A stretch of DNA of 64,000 nucleotides from Linnemannia hyalina (GCA_019671135.1 JAHRHY010000003.1:2232001-2296000), one strand, 5' to 3'; positions 21,194 through 33,890 are shown, counted from the stretch's first letter. Numbers and translations are program-made. The notes: generated by a model not told the origin, from the letters alone.

Positions 21194-22027
21194 ATGGACA
21201 CCATATCGCCGCATATCCCGCTGTCGCTCATTGCAGGATTGACGCTCTACCCTGCCCTTTTTAGCACACTCCGACGCCAACGATGGGTCCGGGATTTTTT
21301 ACCACTCAAGGCAGACCAGCAAAAATACTACCACCTCTGCAACAAGATGGTCGCCTCGACTCATTCCACCATCATGACCATCACCGGAATCTACCTACTC
21401 TCGACCGTTGACTGGACCAAGAACGATATCTCGACCTACAAGACCCAAATAACGCCCTTCCTGGTCGGACTTGAGCTCGGCTATTTGACCCAGGACACCG
21501 TTTTTGAGTTTTACCAACGGGCGGCGTTTGGCGTGGGCAGCAACCTGATTCTATTCCACCATGTGGCCGTCATCCTGGGATCGGCCTACTACCTCTACGC
21601 GCTGACGCTGACCAACCCGGGGCCGTACTTTATCGGGATGCTGTCGCTGATGAACATGAGCACGCCTATCCTTCATTTCCGGTGGGCACTCCAAAGCAAA
21701 GGGCGAACGTTTTTCAACTCGAAACTGAAGCGGTTTGTCGACACGGCGTTGATGGTGACCTATTTCTGGTGCAGGATCTTTGGCAACTGGTGGATGGGGT
21801 ATGCGATTGGAGCCAAGTTGGGGGTGGCATGGTATGAGGCCCCGTGGTTGATTGGCAAGAAGTTCACAATTACGACGACGACCATGTTCTTTATGAACGT
21901 TGTGTGGTGGGTGATTCTTGCCAAGCAGTGGGTCAGGTCTGTCAAAGTCTTTTACCTTTCCAAGACACCCTCTCTCTCCTCTTCGCCGGCAGCAGCCAAG
22001 GTCCGTTCTTCCAAGAAGGAAGAGTAG
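21194..22027 (+). CDS. TLC (TRAM/LAG1/CLN8) domain membrane protein, TLCD4-like
   Basis: Single-exon gene of 277 aa with about six to seven hydrophobic segments, beginning with PLSLIAGLTLYPALFSTL. Landmarks of the TLC domain are KMVASTHSTIMTITGIYLLS (His in the first TLC helix), ELGYLTQDTVFEFYQ, the His pair in NLILFHHVAVILGSAYY, and MNMSTPILHFRWALQSKG. The last four residues are KKEE, a KKxx-type signal for retrieval to the ER. TLC proteins act in sphingolipid or other ER lipid metabolism, but the ceramide synthase Lag1 motif is not complete here, so I do not call a synthase. It lacks introns, unlike its neighbours. Confidence 0.8.
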   Translation: MDTISPHIPLSLIAGLTLYPALFSTLRRQRWVRDFLPLKADQQKYYHLCNKMVASTHSTIMTITGIYLLSTVDWTKNDISTYKTQITPFLVGLELGYLTQDTVFEFYQRAAFGVGSNLILFHHVAVILGSAYYLYALTLTNPGPYFIGMLSLMNMSTPILHFRWALQSKGRTFFNSKLKRFVDTALMVTYFWCRIFGNWWMGYAIGAKLGVAWYEAPWLIGKKFTITTTTMFFMNVVWWVILAKQWVRSVKVFYLSKTPSLSSSPAAAKVRSSKKEE

Positions 22028-22419
22028 CGTAGACCATATGTATATACATTACATTTCTTCTTTTTCTGGATCCTCTTCTTCACCAGCAGTAAACTTCCTT
22101 CGTGTAGATAATTCTCAACCCTCAACCCTCCTTCCAACAAAAACCCCGCTCCTCGTAGTCGATCAGTAGGTCAATACAATCAAGCAGAATCTTTAATTCC
22201 AAGCATGGCAGTCATTAAGGGAACCGTGGGAGAATTTTGAAAGAGAAGGTGCACTTTCCGCCCCTTTCTCACCACTCTCCCACACACTTGACTTGTTGAT
22301 CCCCACCTTTTTTTTTTTCTTTCTCATCCTTCTTCTTCTTCTTCTTTTCTCTCTCTCTCTCTCTCTCTCTCCCTCTCTCTCCCCTCACATACCCTCCCTA
22401 CTCTCCCTTTCCCTATACC
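22028..22419. other. CT-rich promoter region of MCCC1
   Basis: 392 bp. The stretch 22303-22400 is almost pure pyrimidine, with (CTT)n at about 22328-22345 and (TC)n at about 22348-22382, ending 19 bp before the MCCC1 start codon. No gene is seen. Confidence 0.65.
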
Positions 22420-25400
22420 ATGTCCTCATTCCTCCTCTCCGCCAACAGGGCTGCCCTCCGTATGCGATGGGGCACCTCCATCAATCCCGTCTCAGCCAAA
22501 CCCTTCCGCTGGTACACAACAGAGATTGGTATGCACATCTCTCTTTTACACACACCCCTTCTTGTCTCGAATCTCCAAGGAGGCACACGGACACACTCAC
22601 TCTGAACACACACACTTCGGATCAGATCAGCTTCACACACATACACACTTCCATCAGATCTCATAAACTCACACTCTTCTCATCTTCCACAAATGGAATT
22701 ACTACTCTTACCCCTGAAATAATAGAGCGCAAGCCATTGTTCGACAAGATCCTCATCGCCAACCGGTAAGCAACCCAGACACACACCTTAATTCTCTCTC
22801 TGCTTGTTAACAGAGACTTGTCGCACCAGTCCCGTTATACAATTCACAAAAATAAGACAACTAACAATAACTTTCCAATCCCCCCCCCCTCGGCTGCTTA
22901 TTGACATGACCTATAGTGGTGAGATTGCCTGCAGAATTATGAGGACCGCCAAGAAGCTCGGAATCAAGACTGTTGCCGTCTTCAGTGATGCCGACAGAAA
23001 CGCCCTCCACGTCAAGATGGTAAGTACCTTCTCATTTTGTTATATAGTGTTATGTCCAGTCAGAATGACTATGGTGCGGAGACAGTCGGTCGTCCGCCGC
23101 CTGTCTGCCCTCTGTCCTTTGCGGCTCAATGTCCGAACAACCTACGGTTATTCTTTTTTTGTAATTTCTGATAACTGACTGGCCGGATTTAATTTTTTTT
23201 CCCACGTCTCTCTCACTTTTTATTCCTTCTTCCCACCCCACTACTGGAATTAATAGGCCGACGAGGCTTACAACATCGGACCAGCAGCATCTGCAGAGAG
23301 TTACCTCAAGGTCGACAAGATCATCGAGGTCGCCAGAAAGAGTGGAGCTCAGGTAACTATCTCATTAGATCTCTCATCCGCGCTTCACGTTTACTTTACA
23401 AGGAAAAGAAAACAGGGTATTGTTTATTGTTGTTGTTGTTTTGCTCTTGTGTTTACTAACATGCATTCTCGTTTCCCCCTCTCCCTCCCAAAATTTGTGA
23501 TCCAATTTACTTCTTTAGGCCATCCATCCCGGATATGGTTTCTTGTCTGAGAACGCTGGCTTCGCCGAACGCTTGGCCAAGGAGAACATCACTTTCATCG
23601 GACCCCCCGGCAGCGCCATGACCTCAATGGGATCCAAGAGCGAGTCCAAGTTTATTATGCAGGCCGCCAAGGTCCCCGTTGTTCCTGGATACCACGGTGA
23701 GAACCAGGATGATGCCTTCTTGAAGGCCGAGGCTGCCAAGATCGGATACCCCGTCTTGATCAAGGCCGTCAAGGGAGGTGGAGGAAAGGGTATGCGTATC
23801 GTCGAGACTCCCGAGGACTTCGAAATCATGTTGGAGTCCTCCAGACGTGAGGCCATGAAGTCCTTCAGTGACGACAAGGTGTAAGTGAGCAACCATTGGA
23901 CTTCGTACTTGAATCGTGTGTGTGCGATTGTCAGCTGCATTTTGAGACTCCTCATTCTTACCATTTTTCCATCAACTTTATCTCTGTTTTCTAGCTTGGT
24001 CGAGAAGTACTTGGTTACCCCTCGCCACGTCGAGGTCCAGGTCTTTGCCGATACTCTCGGAAACGCCGTCTACTTGTTTGAGCGTGATTGCAGTGTTCAG
24101 CGCAGACATCAAAAGATTCTGGAGGAGGCCCCTGCCGTAAGTTATTTGCATCGTTGTACTGCAATCATGCAACCGTTTCACAATTGGACCATTTCACTGA
24201 CCAACGTTTTCAATATCCAACAATAATAGCCCGGTCTTTCTGAGGAGCTCAGACGCGATTTGGGAGAGAAGGCCGTCGCCGCTGCCAAGGCTGTCAACTA
24301 CGTTGGAGCAGGAACTGTCGAATTCATTATGGACAACACTGACCAAAAATTCTACTTTATGGAGATGAACACCCGTCTTCAAGTCGAGCATCCCATCACC
24401 GAAATGATCACCAACACCGATTTGGTTCAGTGGCAGCTCGAGGTCGCTGCTGGAAACAGATTGCCCAAGCTCCAGCATGAGTTGAAGATGGACGGATGGG
24501 CGTTTGAGGCTCGTATCTATGCCGAAAACCCCAGCAACGACTTCTTGCCCGATGTCGGTCCCCTCCTTCACGTCCAGACCCCCGAGGCCTCGGATACCGT
24601 TCGTTTGGAGACTGGATTCGTTCAGGGAGATGAGATCTCTGTTCACTACGACCCCATGATCGCCAAGTTGGTTGTCCATGGTGAAAACAGAACCGCTGCT
24701 CTCCGTGTCCTCCGCAAGGCCTTGAGCGAGTACGAGGTTGTCGGATTGAACACCAACATTGAGTTCTTGAAGACCCTCGCTGCCCACCCCGCCTTCATTG
24801 CCGGAGAGGTTGAGACTGGATTCATCAAGAAGTACGAGACCGATATGTTCAAGCCCGCTCCTCCTCTTGACCCCGCCACCGTTGCCCAGGCCTCGTTGTC
24901 GATGGTCTTGAGAGATCTCGAGGCCTCCAAGGAGGCTGCCGTTGCCGCTCAGGATGGCTCCTCTCCCTTCACCCTCAACTCTGGCCTCCGCCTCAACCAG
25001 GTCAGCGAACAGAAGCTCGCCTTCAAGCTCGAGGACCAGGACGTCCAGGTCGGTGTCGAGTTCAACAAGGATGGAACCTACAACGTCCGTGTTCAGACCC
25101 CCAACAAGACCACTGTCTTCAGCAAGGTGATGGCCAAGTTGGCTGGTGAGAGCAGCGTTATTGCCGAGATTGAGAACCGCATGTACAAGACCAGCGTTGT
25201 CCAGGAGGGCGACCAGATCCACGTCTTTGCCGAAGAGGGCAAGGTCACTTTGGACGTTCCCCAGCCCAAGTTCTTGACTGTCGGAAAGGAGGAGAAGGCC
25301 GGTAGCTTGCGCACCCCCATGCCCTGCAAGATCTCCCAGGTCATGTGCAAGCCCGGTGACAAGGTCGTCAAGGGTCAGGCTCTCGTCATTCTCGAGGCCA

Positions 25401-25653
25401 TGAAGATGGAGGTAAGAACCTTTTTTTATTTTTTTATTAGCTTGTTGTATGTAAGGACACCGAACTATGTGAGGGATGTCGCGAGTCGTTAACTGATCAT
25501 TCCATCGTCATCTTTACCACCAAATAGCATATCATCAAGTCGCCAGTGGACGGTATTGTCTCTGACGTCTTCTTCAACGTTGGAGAGATGGTTGCAGAGA
25601 ACAAGTCCTTGATTGGTTTCGAGGAGAAGGAGGAGGAGGAGAAGAAGGCTTAA
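22420..25653 (+). CDS. MCCC1: 3-methylcrotonyl-CoA carboxylase, biotin-bearing alpha subunit
   Basis: Mitochondrial enzyme of leucine degradation that carboxylates biotin and passes CO2 to the beta subunit. Eight exons: 22420-22528, 22726-22765, 22917-23019, 23257-23352, 23519-23880, 23995-24136, 24230-25411 and 25528-25653, giving 719 aa (human 725). An Arg-rich presequence ([13 protein letters not shown]) precedes the biotin carboxylase domain: [40 protein letters not shown]-grasp loop [27 protein letters not shown]. The biotinyl domain ends with EAMKME, and the last intron falls exactly after it; [20 protein letters not shown] follows. The C-terminus is acidic ([10 protein letters not shown]). 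The length and MCC-type linker argue against acetyl- or pyruvate carboxylase. Confidence 0.94.
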
Positions 25654-25945
25654 AAAGGTTGTTTGTCCCCCCGCCCAGAAATACAAGATATCAAAACTTT
25701 TTTTCTTTTCCATAGAGTACTGCCGCGCATTTTTCATATTTTTTGTTTTTTATTAATACATTTCTTTTCACAACAAAAGGAAGGGAGGAGAGTGGCGGCA
25801 TGAGTTTTTTTTTTTTTTTCTTTTTCTGTTTATTTCGCTATGCTCGTTTTGTCCGCTAAAAAAGAAATGATGGTACATGTGTGTATGGGAACTGCTACCT
25901 TGTCTCCCGCAACTATTTATTTTCTCTGTAGTCCCGCCGCTGATT

Positions 25946-27774
25946 TTAGACCTTCTTGCGGGGCTTGATATCGCCCTCCAAAACTGGGCACAACATGATG
26001 GAGTTCTTCAAGTCGGGCGATGCACCAGAGTGACCCTATGATCAAATAAAATCGAGTAGAAAAACCATAATGTGAGCTACAATTACGCAAGCAAAAGATG
26101 AAGCCGATCAAAATCCACAAATATTTACTAGGGATGTTTACCTTGCTCCAATCGTAGCTGACGGCGTAGGCGTAGATTGTTCCGGTTCTGTTAAAGGTAG
26201 CTGCTGGGATGGGACCAGCCTTCTTTGTGAACACCTTCAGCTTCTGCTTAGAATCCTTGTCCCAGAAAGTGATACCACCATCTGATCCTGCTGTGGCGAA
26301 TGTTCCAAAGACGGGGTGGAATGAAATGGCGTTGACTGCAAAAACGGTCGAGTCCCGAGCTGCAGGAGCACCCTCACGATGGCACTTGAAAGAAAAGTTT
26401 CCTCTATAAACGCACACAAATATAAAGCAGAAGTTGATGTTAGAATCTGAGTCTGGCAGCTTTAACACACACTTCCAATTTCCATTTTCCTGCTCGATTG
26501 AACACGTACTGGTTGTCCTTGATATCTGTGTACTGGATGGCGACACGTCCTTCGATACTTCCGACCGCAAACCCTCCGCCTGTGGTAAAGCAAGAGACAA
26601 CGCGTGTTTGCAACTTCAAGGGACTGTCCATGGTCCTGAAAGGAACTGTAGGGTTGCTCATATCGAACATGCTGATGTTACGATCGGCTGTGGCAGCAAC
26701 CAGCAAGGGTCCGTGTGCGTCCATTGAGTAAAGACGGTCATTCAACGCCACTGACGAAACAGGGCTGGGTCCACGAAGATCCCAGTACTAAATAGCAAAT
26801 TGAACGTATTGAAAGAATACAACAGTCAGCCCTGTGTGTTCCTCTTGGCCGTATTTCATACACGGTGTGAACGCTGGGAGGCGTGAAATCCTCGTGTACC
26901 TTGATGGTCTTGTCCCAGCTTCCTGTGGCCACGATGTTGGCCCCGTCAATCCAACGCAAACTCTTAATGGGAGCATCGTGCTTCGCGAACTGTGTAGCTT
27001 GACCAGTCGTCACATCAAAGAGTTTTCCAGCGTTGTCTGCTCCTCCTGATGCGAGCTTGCCTCCATCCTTGTAATGTCGTTGGTTATTGTATTTGTCCCG
27101 TCAGCATAGCGATATGATGAAATAAGAACAGAATACGTTAGCAGGTATCTTGGTATCATTCTATAACAAACCCAAGTGGAAATGTCAATGACGGGAGTAA
27201 TTATACGATAAGGGATAGCTTACAGGACTCCACTGACAGCACAGGGCGGGGGCGTCGTGGTTGTACATGGCCTTCGCGCTTGAAGATCCATCTCCCATGA
27301 TTTCCCAGATACGGACCTATTAGCATATAGTAAGTGAGGCTGAAAGGGTCAGTTTTCTGTCTCCTTTGAATGAAAATTCCTTGTGCAAATAATAAATACC
27401 ACTAAAACGCGCGCGCGCGCGTGTAAGTGTGTTTTGAAACGGCCTGATTGTTTGTCCGTACCTCGTTGTTCCATGAGGTGGCAGCGAGCAAATCGCTTGT
27501 CTTTGAGAAGGCGAGATCAGAGATGCCGTCCGTTGGCGGCGCCGTGACCTATGTAATGTATAATATAAGCGAGCAAGAGTATGAGTTACGAGTGTTGCTG
27601 ATGTTGCCGGTTACACTATTCGCGCCATTGTTCACAATGATCAGTGCTTCCTTCTGTTGTATATTTGCCAACGTGTGGTTGCAAGCGTGACAAAACACGA
27701 CCGTACGTGTGCGTGTGCAAGAGAGATGGTGTTACCTCGATGTCCTTTGGCTGAGGTTGGTTTCCGAGCATCAT
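25946..27774 (-). CDS. RAE1: mRNA export factor RAE1/Gle2, WD40 protein
   Basis: Seven-bladed WD40 propeller at the nuclear pore that binds the GLEBS motif of Nup98 and aids mRNA export. Seven exons: 27774-27736, 27548-27462, 27316-27224, 27067-26900, 26787-26510, 26403-26142 and 26035-25946, total 338 aa. Diagnostic segments: KDIEVTAPPTDGISDLAF, WNNEVRIWEI, FAKHDAPIKSLRWIDGA, ATGSWDKTIKYWDLRGPSP, GSIEGRVAIQYTDIKDNQ, NFSFKCHREGA, NAISFHPVFGTFATAGSDGG and YAYAVSYDWSKGHSG; the C-terminus is DIKPRKKV. The N-terminal extension is shorter than in human RAE1. Two adjacent ATGs (27774 and 27771) could serve as start. Confidence 0.94.
27404..27421. repeat. (CG)n run in RAE1 intron
   Basis: Alternating CG dinucleotides (acgcgcgcgcgcgcgtg) inside the RAE1 intron between exons 2 and 3, a sequence able to adopt Z-form DNA. 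It stands out against otherwise CpG-poor simple repeats. Confidence 0.85.
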
Positions 27775-28085
27775 CTTGGCGGGTGTATGGTATGTGGGTG
27801 AGTGGGTGAGAGTGTGTTAGGGTTGTTGGTCGAAGGTTTGTTGTTCCTGTGGGAAAGGGGAGAGAAGGGGAAGCAGAAAGGAATAAGGAGAAAAAAGGCC
27901 CAGCAGAACAAGAGCTGAAGAAAAAGTCAAAACGGTGGCGTACACCACAAAACAGCGAATTGGCACCTCCCCTGTGACTTGCGATCGACTAGGCCCTTCG
28001 AGCTAAAAGGATGTCCTTTCACACCTCTTTTTCTCCTTTTCTTTCTCACACTCACTCTTTCCCCATACACATTCACATATACACC
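27775..28085. promoter_or_regulatory. Divergent promoter, RAE1 and ankyrin protein
   Basis: 311 bp between opposing start codons. The left part is purine-rich (about 27845-27900), the right part pyrimidine-rich (28020-28080), as expected for two CT-rich leaders facing away from each other. Confidence 0.6.
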
Positions 28086-29370
28086 ATGTCTGACGACGAA
28101 GGCGCAAGCAACAGTACGTGAAAGACACACTCGCCTCACTCACCGCAAGAACAAGGCGCAATAAACCACACGGGACACTCATACGAAACGACATCGTAGG
28201 ACACGCCTCTCATCACTTTTTACTTTTTACGTTCATGTCAAACAGATGAACTCTTGGTGGCTGCATGCAAGCAAGACAACCTGGACATGCTCGAGACGGT
28301 CCTCTCGGCTGACGCCAGCTCCTTCGACGTCAACCACACTGACGGACTCGGCAATGCGGCACTTCACTATGCGTACGTGTTTAGGGCTACCATTTCTCCC
28401 TTTTGACCATCGTGTTCGTTGTCACACCAAAATCCTTGACAAAAAACCCTGATGGTATCCATTGCACAGGACGACCCTTGTTCTGGTACCATTTTACTAT
28501 CTTCCATACTAACTCGACCCTTATCACCTTTTTCTACCGTTCTTACTTCAATGCTACAGAGCAAGGCATGGTTCGACAGGATGCTTGGAGATCCTGCTCT
28601 ACTACGATGGCATCAACGTTAACGTCATCAACCGCATTGAGGGCGAAACCCCTTTGCACAAAGCTGCAGCCTACGATGACCCAGAGATTGCCCTCGAGAT
28701 GGTCCAGATCCTCGTCAACGGAGGTGCCATTACAACGGGTAAGTTTCTGCTTTTCTACTTTCTCATGGCTTTCCTTATTTGTCGTTTGATATGAATGGGA
28801 AGCCTCTTTGTCGATCGGTTTTAATAATGGGCCTCACTTTCATTCATGGGCTCTAAGCATGAAGGAATGGCATGAAAAAAAAGTCCGGCTATTTTTACTG
28901 ACCCCTGCACGTGCAATACAGAAAATATGCATGCTCTGGCCGTATTATATATCATTTCTGACAAAACCTGGTTGCACCATGACCTTTTTCTCACTGTTTT
29001 TGGTCTCTGTCTCCGTTGACGTCAATATAGTTCAAAACAAGTTGAAGCAGATTCCTGGAGATAAGGCACCCAGCGACACTCATGCCGAAGTCAAGGAGTT
29101 CCTCGAGAACGCGGCCCTTACAGCCAAGGTTGTAAGTTGACCTTTTTTTTAACCACTGCATCCCATGACCGAAGGAGACTTTTCATGAGACGGGGTTCTG
29201 TTGAATTCCTTGGGTTTTTAATTAGTTAACAATTGAACCAATCGCTGATCTTTGATTTCTCACTACTCTCTTTTTCTTTTTTCTATCGCTTCTCGCGACT
29301 GTGATAGGACTTGCGCGACGTCCCTCCCGAAGACAGCGACTCTGATGGCATCGCCAGCGACGAAGACTAG
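28086..29370 (+). CDS. Small ankyrin-repeat protein (Yar1-like)
   Basis: Exons 28086-28113, 28246-28372, 28560-28738, 29031-29131 and 29308-29370 give 156 aa. After MSDDEGASN come two to three ankyrin repeats: ELLVAACKQDNLDMLETVL, NHTDGLGNAALHYAARHGST, and RIEGETPLHKAAAYDDPEIA; then EFLENAALTAKV and an acidic tail (PPEDSDSDGIASDED). Size, repeat number and acidic end resemble yeast Yar1, the chaperone of ribosomal protein uS3, but ankyrin repeats are too general to be sure. All junctions are GT-AG and in phase. Confidence 0.8.
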
Positions 29371-29841
29371 AGAGAATTCGAACGACACAATCGCGACAAA
29401 TTTTGTTTCTACACGGACGAGGCCTTTTATTAATACACCCTGGACAGATTACCCCAACATGCCAATAAACCAGATTCCACCTTTTTTTTATTCACGCTTA
29501 AGTCACGCTCTTAAAGAAACAAGACGACATGTCGATGCCAAATGTCGGTGATTGACCACTACACATGTCGCGAGAGCTTAATTTCAGGCAATCACGATAA
29601 AATCCTCGTTTGTAAAACGCGCGTGATATGTCCAGCAAGCCATACAAGCCGGCAGTCTCGATCGCACGAATCTAAACACCTCACATCAGGTTCGCGTAGG
29701 TAGTGGAGCGGCAGTGTGGTGGCGGAGGTAGAAACTGTGGAGAAGCATGCGCAAGCTGCGTCGTTTTTTTTCTATCACCGGTATCCTCCATTGTCAAGAT
29801 ACCGCACTGATCAAGAACACCCCTTGCTTAATTAAACAGGT

Positions 29842-30394
29842 CTAGGATGATGGTAGGAGTGTGATGTGTTCCTGAAAAACAGTGGGAAAGTGTCACGAGA
29901 ACCGTGAAGAAAATTAAGCATTGGACCTGCGACGGATAAACGCCCTGTATGCCCTGGCTCGTGGTTGATAGCTTGATTGGATAGCTAGGGACGAATACGG
30001 CGTCAGCATAGACATGGACAGGATTGGGCCTGACCTTTATTGTTGAAAACGAAACAGTTGGACAAAAGGTGGGACGTTCTATCGAATGCTTCTTCAAAGA
30101 AAAGAAAAACGTGAGGAAAAAAGAGCACGCTAGTTGGCTGCGTGCATTTAGGTTGTTTACAGCAGCAGCAACTTTAACAAACACAATAGAGTCATGGCCC
30201 ATCGATTGCTGCGATACAAACAGCCCATAATAAATACATGCACCTTGTACACATGCATAAAAAAGACAGAGAACAGGTGGAAGAAGTATGAGCACGACAC
30301 CCACTTACCCGCCCACTCTGGGCTCAATTGAGTCAACAGGTCGACAGGGGCTGGAACGGAGAATTGCGCGTTTATTTCTCTTCTTCGTGTCCAT
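29842..30394 (-). CDS. Candidate small basic protein (57 aa), hypothetical
   Basis: Three possible exons join in phase: 30394-30309 (MDTKKRNKRAILRSSPCRPV and on to a gtaagt donor), 29984-29927 (YPIKLSTTSQGIQGVYPSQ after a ctag acceptor) and 29871-29842 (EHITLLPSS and stop). The alternative acceptor near 30081 would give a longer middle exon in the same final frame but needs a non-ATG start. Evidence is only splice-site quality, an open frame and peptide-like composition in a gap that otherwise lacks a gene. I do not recognise a family. Confidence 0.25.
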
Positions 30395-30766
30395 CTCAAT
30401 TCACATCAGAGAGAGGAGAGGGAGGAAGTCGTCGACTTTTATTATCATTGTTATTGTTGTTGTTGTTGTTGCTATCTCCTTCCTTCCCTACCTTCTTTTT
30501 GCTCCTTTTTATCCCTTTGCTCGTTAATCTTATTTTCTCCTCTTTCTTTTCTTCCAATAAACACAAACACACCCATACTCCTGCCCACTTGCTGTCGTTC
30601 TTTTTTCACCTCCTTTTCTCAACCGTTGCTCGATACTTCCCTCCTCTCCATTCTTTGCATACCCCTCTGCAGCCCTGAATCAATCCAATTATCTCCTCTC
30701 TCCGACACCAACAACCCCATATTCCTATCGGAGAGTCAAAAAAAACCCCACAACATACAGACGACC

Positions 30767-32441
30767 ATGAGCAACTTTTCACTCGACGCAAGGCTCGACA
30801 CAAAGGACCCTTTACTCGTCGAGTTCCTGGGACCGCCCAGCGCTGTGGTTCACAAAGTCCCAGGAAAACTGGTCATGACTGTCACAAAGCCTTTTCAGCT
30901 CAAACAATTGACCGTGGCGTTCCTAGGACAAGGTACAAAAGAGCGTACCTTTTATTCATTCAATTGTGAAGTCGATTGGGCGTGGGTGGCAGGGTTGGTT
31001 GGTGGTTTACAAGAACAAAGAGAAGAATCCTTTTGCAGCAAAGAGTGGAGTATCACGCTGTACCTTTTCTTTTTTTTTTGTTAACGCATGGCTAACAAGA
31101 CTATATTCTCGGTCTTTTCTCTCCAAATAACAAACGATAGCTTTCATCAAATTTGGTAAAGCTGTCCTGACTGTCAAGAGTGAGCCCATCAACATCGATA
31201 GGGTCGAACACATCCTTTTGACAAGCCCAGCACACTACCTCCCAGGAGAATACACCTTCCCCTTCCAACTCGACATTCCTGGAGATATCGCAACAACCGA
31301 TTGTTCAAGTCTGTTGCAGTCCTCCATCTGTTGGGAATATTTCCTGGTATCGAGCGGGACTCCTGTGGGTCTGATATCGAGGCGCAAGGAGTTCAGGAAG
31401 AAGCTGGAGATGAGACGAGTCCAGGTTGAGCCTTCCAGCACGGCGTTTTCGCAGTTTGGAGCCTCGCGCGATGGTCAAATTGAGTGCTCGATTCACACCT
31501 CGAAATTTGTGGCGCTAGATCAGGAGCGGCTCAGGGTGAAGCTGTATATTCATGCGTACAGCAGTCAGTTCAAGGTCAAGGAGGTCCTAGTCGGAGCTAT
31601 ACAAAACGAGTGTATCGAATTCGACATGGACTCACACGACCTCCAGAAACGTGGCAAACGATTCGTGTATGTACCTATTCGATACATCTGGTATCCCCCT
31701 CCTTCTTGTCTTTTGTTTCCCCTCCATCTTTCCTTTCCTCAGTTGTACGTCCACTATTCATCGTTTTCTTCCATTCACTTATTCCATTATGTGTTGTATT
31801 CCGATCCCTGAACAAATAGAATGCCAACAAAGGAGACGTACCAGATGATGGGCCATCCACGACAGAAACAGAGCTCAATCGCACAGTACTACCACACCAC
31901 CCCCATCTCCAACGTCGTCGTGCTACAGAATCCAGACCAGGAGGACTTTTCATCCACCTGGGGTCGAGAAGATCCCATTGAGTGCGAACTGACACTAATG
32001 AATACCAACATGCTCCCGTGTGAGTTCACAACCTGGATGAGGATCGGACATATGGTTCAACTCACCATCGTCTTTGCAGACTCGTCTATCCGGTCAATGG
32101 TTGTCAAACCGCCCTTCACTGTTGGCAGGGTCCTGCAGGACCCCTGGACTCACCACACCCTTCGGGCTCTCCATCAAGGCGACGACGATTACTCTCATAT
32201 TGAAGACCATCACGATCACCACGCGCCGGATAACTCGGCGCTTCCAGGATATGGCGAGGGCATCGAGCATACAACGTTGTTGGATTCAAATACTCATCGC
32301 ATGGATCATTCGGGGGGGCTGTACCGGGAGTTGTATCCTGAGCGTGGCGACCTTGTCGTGCCCGATATTTCAGATGAGTTGCCGCCGACGTATGAAAGCG
32401 AGTTGGAGCGGCCAGAACCCTCTTCTGGCAAAGGGCATTAG
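30767..32441 (+). CDS. Arrestin-fold protein with PPxY-type motif (alpha-arrestin-like)
   Basis: Alpha-arrestins recruit Rsp5/NEDD4-type ubiquitin ligases to membrane cargo. Exons 30767-30932, 31141-31666 and 31820-32441 give 437 aa. The N-domain has PLLVEFLGPPSAVVHKVPGK, LTSPAHYLPGEYTFPFQLDI and CWEYFLVSSG; the C-domain starts near RVQVEPSSTAFSQFGASRDG and includes RLRVKLYIHAYSSQFKVKEV, a typical arrestin strand pair. The tail holds a His/Asp-rich run (HIEDHHDHHAPD) and LPPTYESELE, which contains a PPxY motif for WW-domain ligases. Exons 1 and 2 have exactly the same lengths (166 and 526 nt) as in the next arrestin gene, so the two are paralogues. Confidence 0.85.
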
Positions 32442-33262
32442 ATAGACGTTGTATATGTTGTGAGGCATGTTTGAAGAAGTAAAAAAAAAAGGGGGGGGAA
32501 ACCAGAAACAAAGAGAAGAAAAAGGAAGAAAGAATGCGAGGATGCGCTTATTCAGAGAAATGCTTATGTGAAATTGTCAAGTGAACAAAAACATACTGTT
32601 CCTCCTCGCTCGCTCCGACCTTGTTTCCGGCGCAAATGTCATCATGCATCCAATTGCCTGGTCACAGTGCTCTCGTGTTGTTGGTAGGTTGAATATGTAG
32701 TGTGTATGCGTGTTGAGCAAGGACAAAGGAGAAAGAGAAGAGGACTTTGAAAGTGCATTCCCGAAAGAGGAACAAGGACATCGTTAGCTCTCAACCTGAA
32801 GGACAAGTTTTTTTTTTTCATCTCCCCTCGCTCACTGTCTCCCTGCATCGTACACTCTTGCTGGAAAAGGAAAAGGAACATGGTTTGTCCACCTGCTCAA
32901 CTCCTTCCCCCTCACGCCCTAACTCCTAATGTATCTTTTATTTTTATATTTTTTATTCCATCGTCATTTGTTGCCAGTATCATTGTCATCATTGCCCAAG
33001 CAAGTTCACCTTATATTATTTTTTTCAGCTTCAGCTACACCTGTACATCCCATGCCTTGGTGTCTCAAAGGGTGTGTTCTATCCCTCCGTGTCGGCCCTG
33101 GTAAGCTACGCAGCTCAATGAGCGACCCGTACCTTAATATTTTCCGTATTAGCGTGTCTACTTTTGGCGCGAAAAACGGCACCATCACACTCAACAACGA
33201 CTAACTAAGCCGATCATCCTTCTGTTTGTTTTGTTTTTGTTTGTTTGTTCGGCTATGAATTG

Positions 33263-33394
33263 ACAGAACAGGAAACACAAGGGAGGGAGGAAGAAAGAAG
33301 GGACAGAACAGGAAACACAAGGGAGGGAGGAAGAAAGAAGGGACAGAACAGGAAACACAAGGGAGGGAGGAAGGAAGAAGGGACAGAAAAAAAA
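33263..33394. repeat. 40-bp minisatellite, three copies plus partial
   Basis: Three direct copies of a purine-rich 40-bp unit starting acagaacaggaaacacaagg; the first two are identical and the third has one substitution (aaggaag for aagaaag). A truncated fourth copy (acagaaaa) follows. Units abut without spacers, which distinguishes it from a CRISPR array. Confidence 0.9.
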
Positions 33395-33887
33395 GATAGC
33401 GATCGATGACTGACTGCGGGGCGATGTGGTGGACAATGATGTCGACAAGGCTCACCCGACAACCCTGCCTACATTCGGCTATGCTCATTAGTTAGTTCCT
33501 GTTATCTAGTTCAAGACGTTGTTCTCCAACTCCATCCAACTTATCAAAGGAACAAAGATGATTCATTTTTGGTCGAAACCCGAGGATTGTAATAAGCGAG
33601 CATGGGTTATGATGTGTCTGCGCCTTCCTTCTCCCTTCTCCCAGCATGGCATCCTGGGGAGGAAGGGTGAATGAAACTTGTACATACCTTTACAGAGAAG
33701 AGCATTCATCCCCATGGCATTTCACCCATTCAGCCCAGTCCGCCGTTCTTCTTTCTTTTTCCTTTTCGGAGACGAAGAAAGAAAAAAAAGGCGTCCCTTT
33801 CATTTCAGTTCTCATCATCATACTCAGTCAACCATTGCTCACAACCTGTGAATGAGTTTATTATTGGGATCTGCTCACTAAACCAGT

Positions 33888-33890
<3 letters not shown>

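Noticed and set aside
24194..25222. 342-codon minus-strand ORF
   Set aside because: It is antisense to the biotin carboxylase exon of MCCC1 and arises from the strong C/G third-position bias of that exon. Its product is Gly/Leu/Asp-rich without a family.
33263..33394. CRISPR-like array
   Set aside because: The 40-bp repeats abut directly with no unique spacers, and the genome is eukaryotic; it is a minisatellite.
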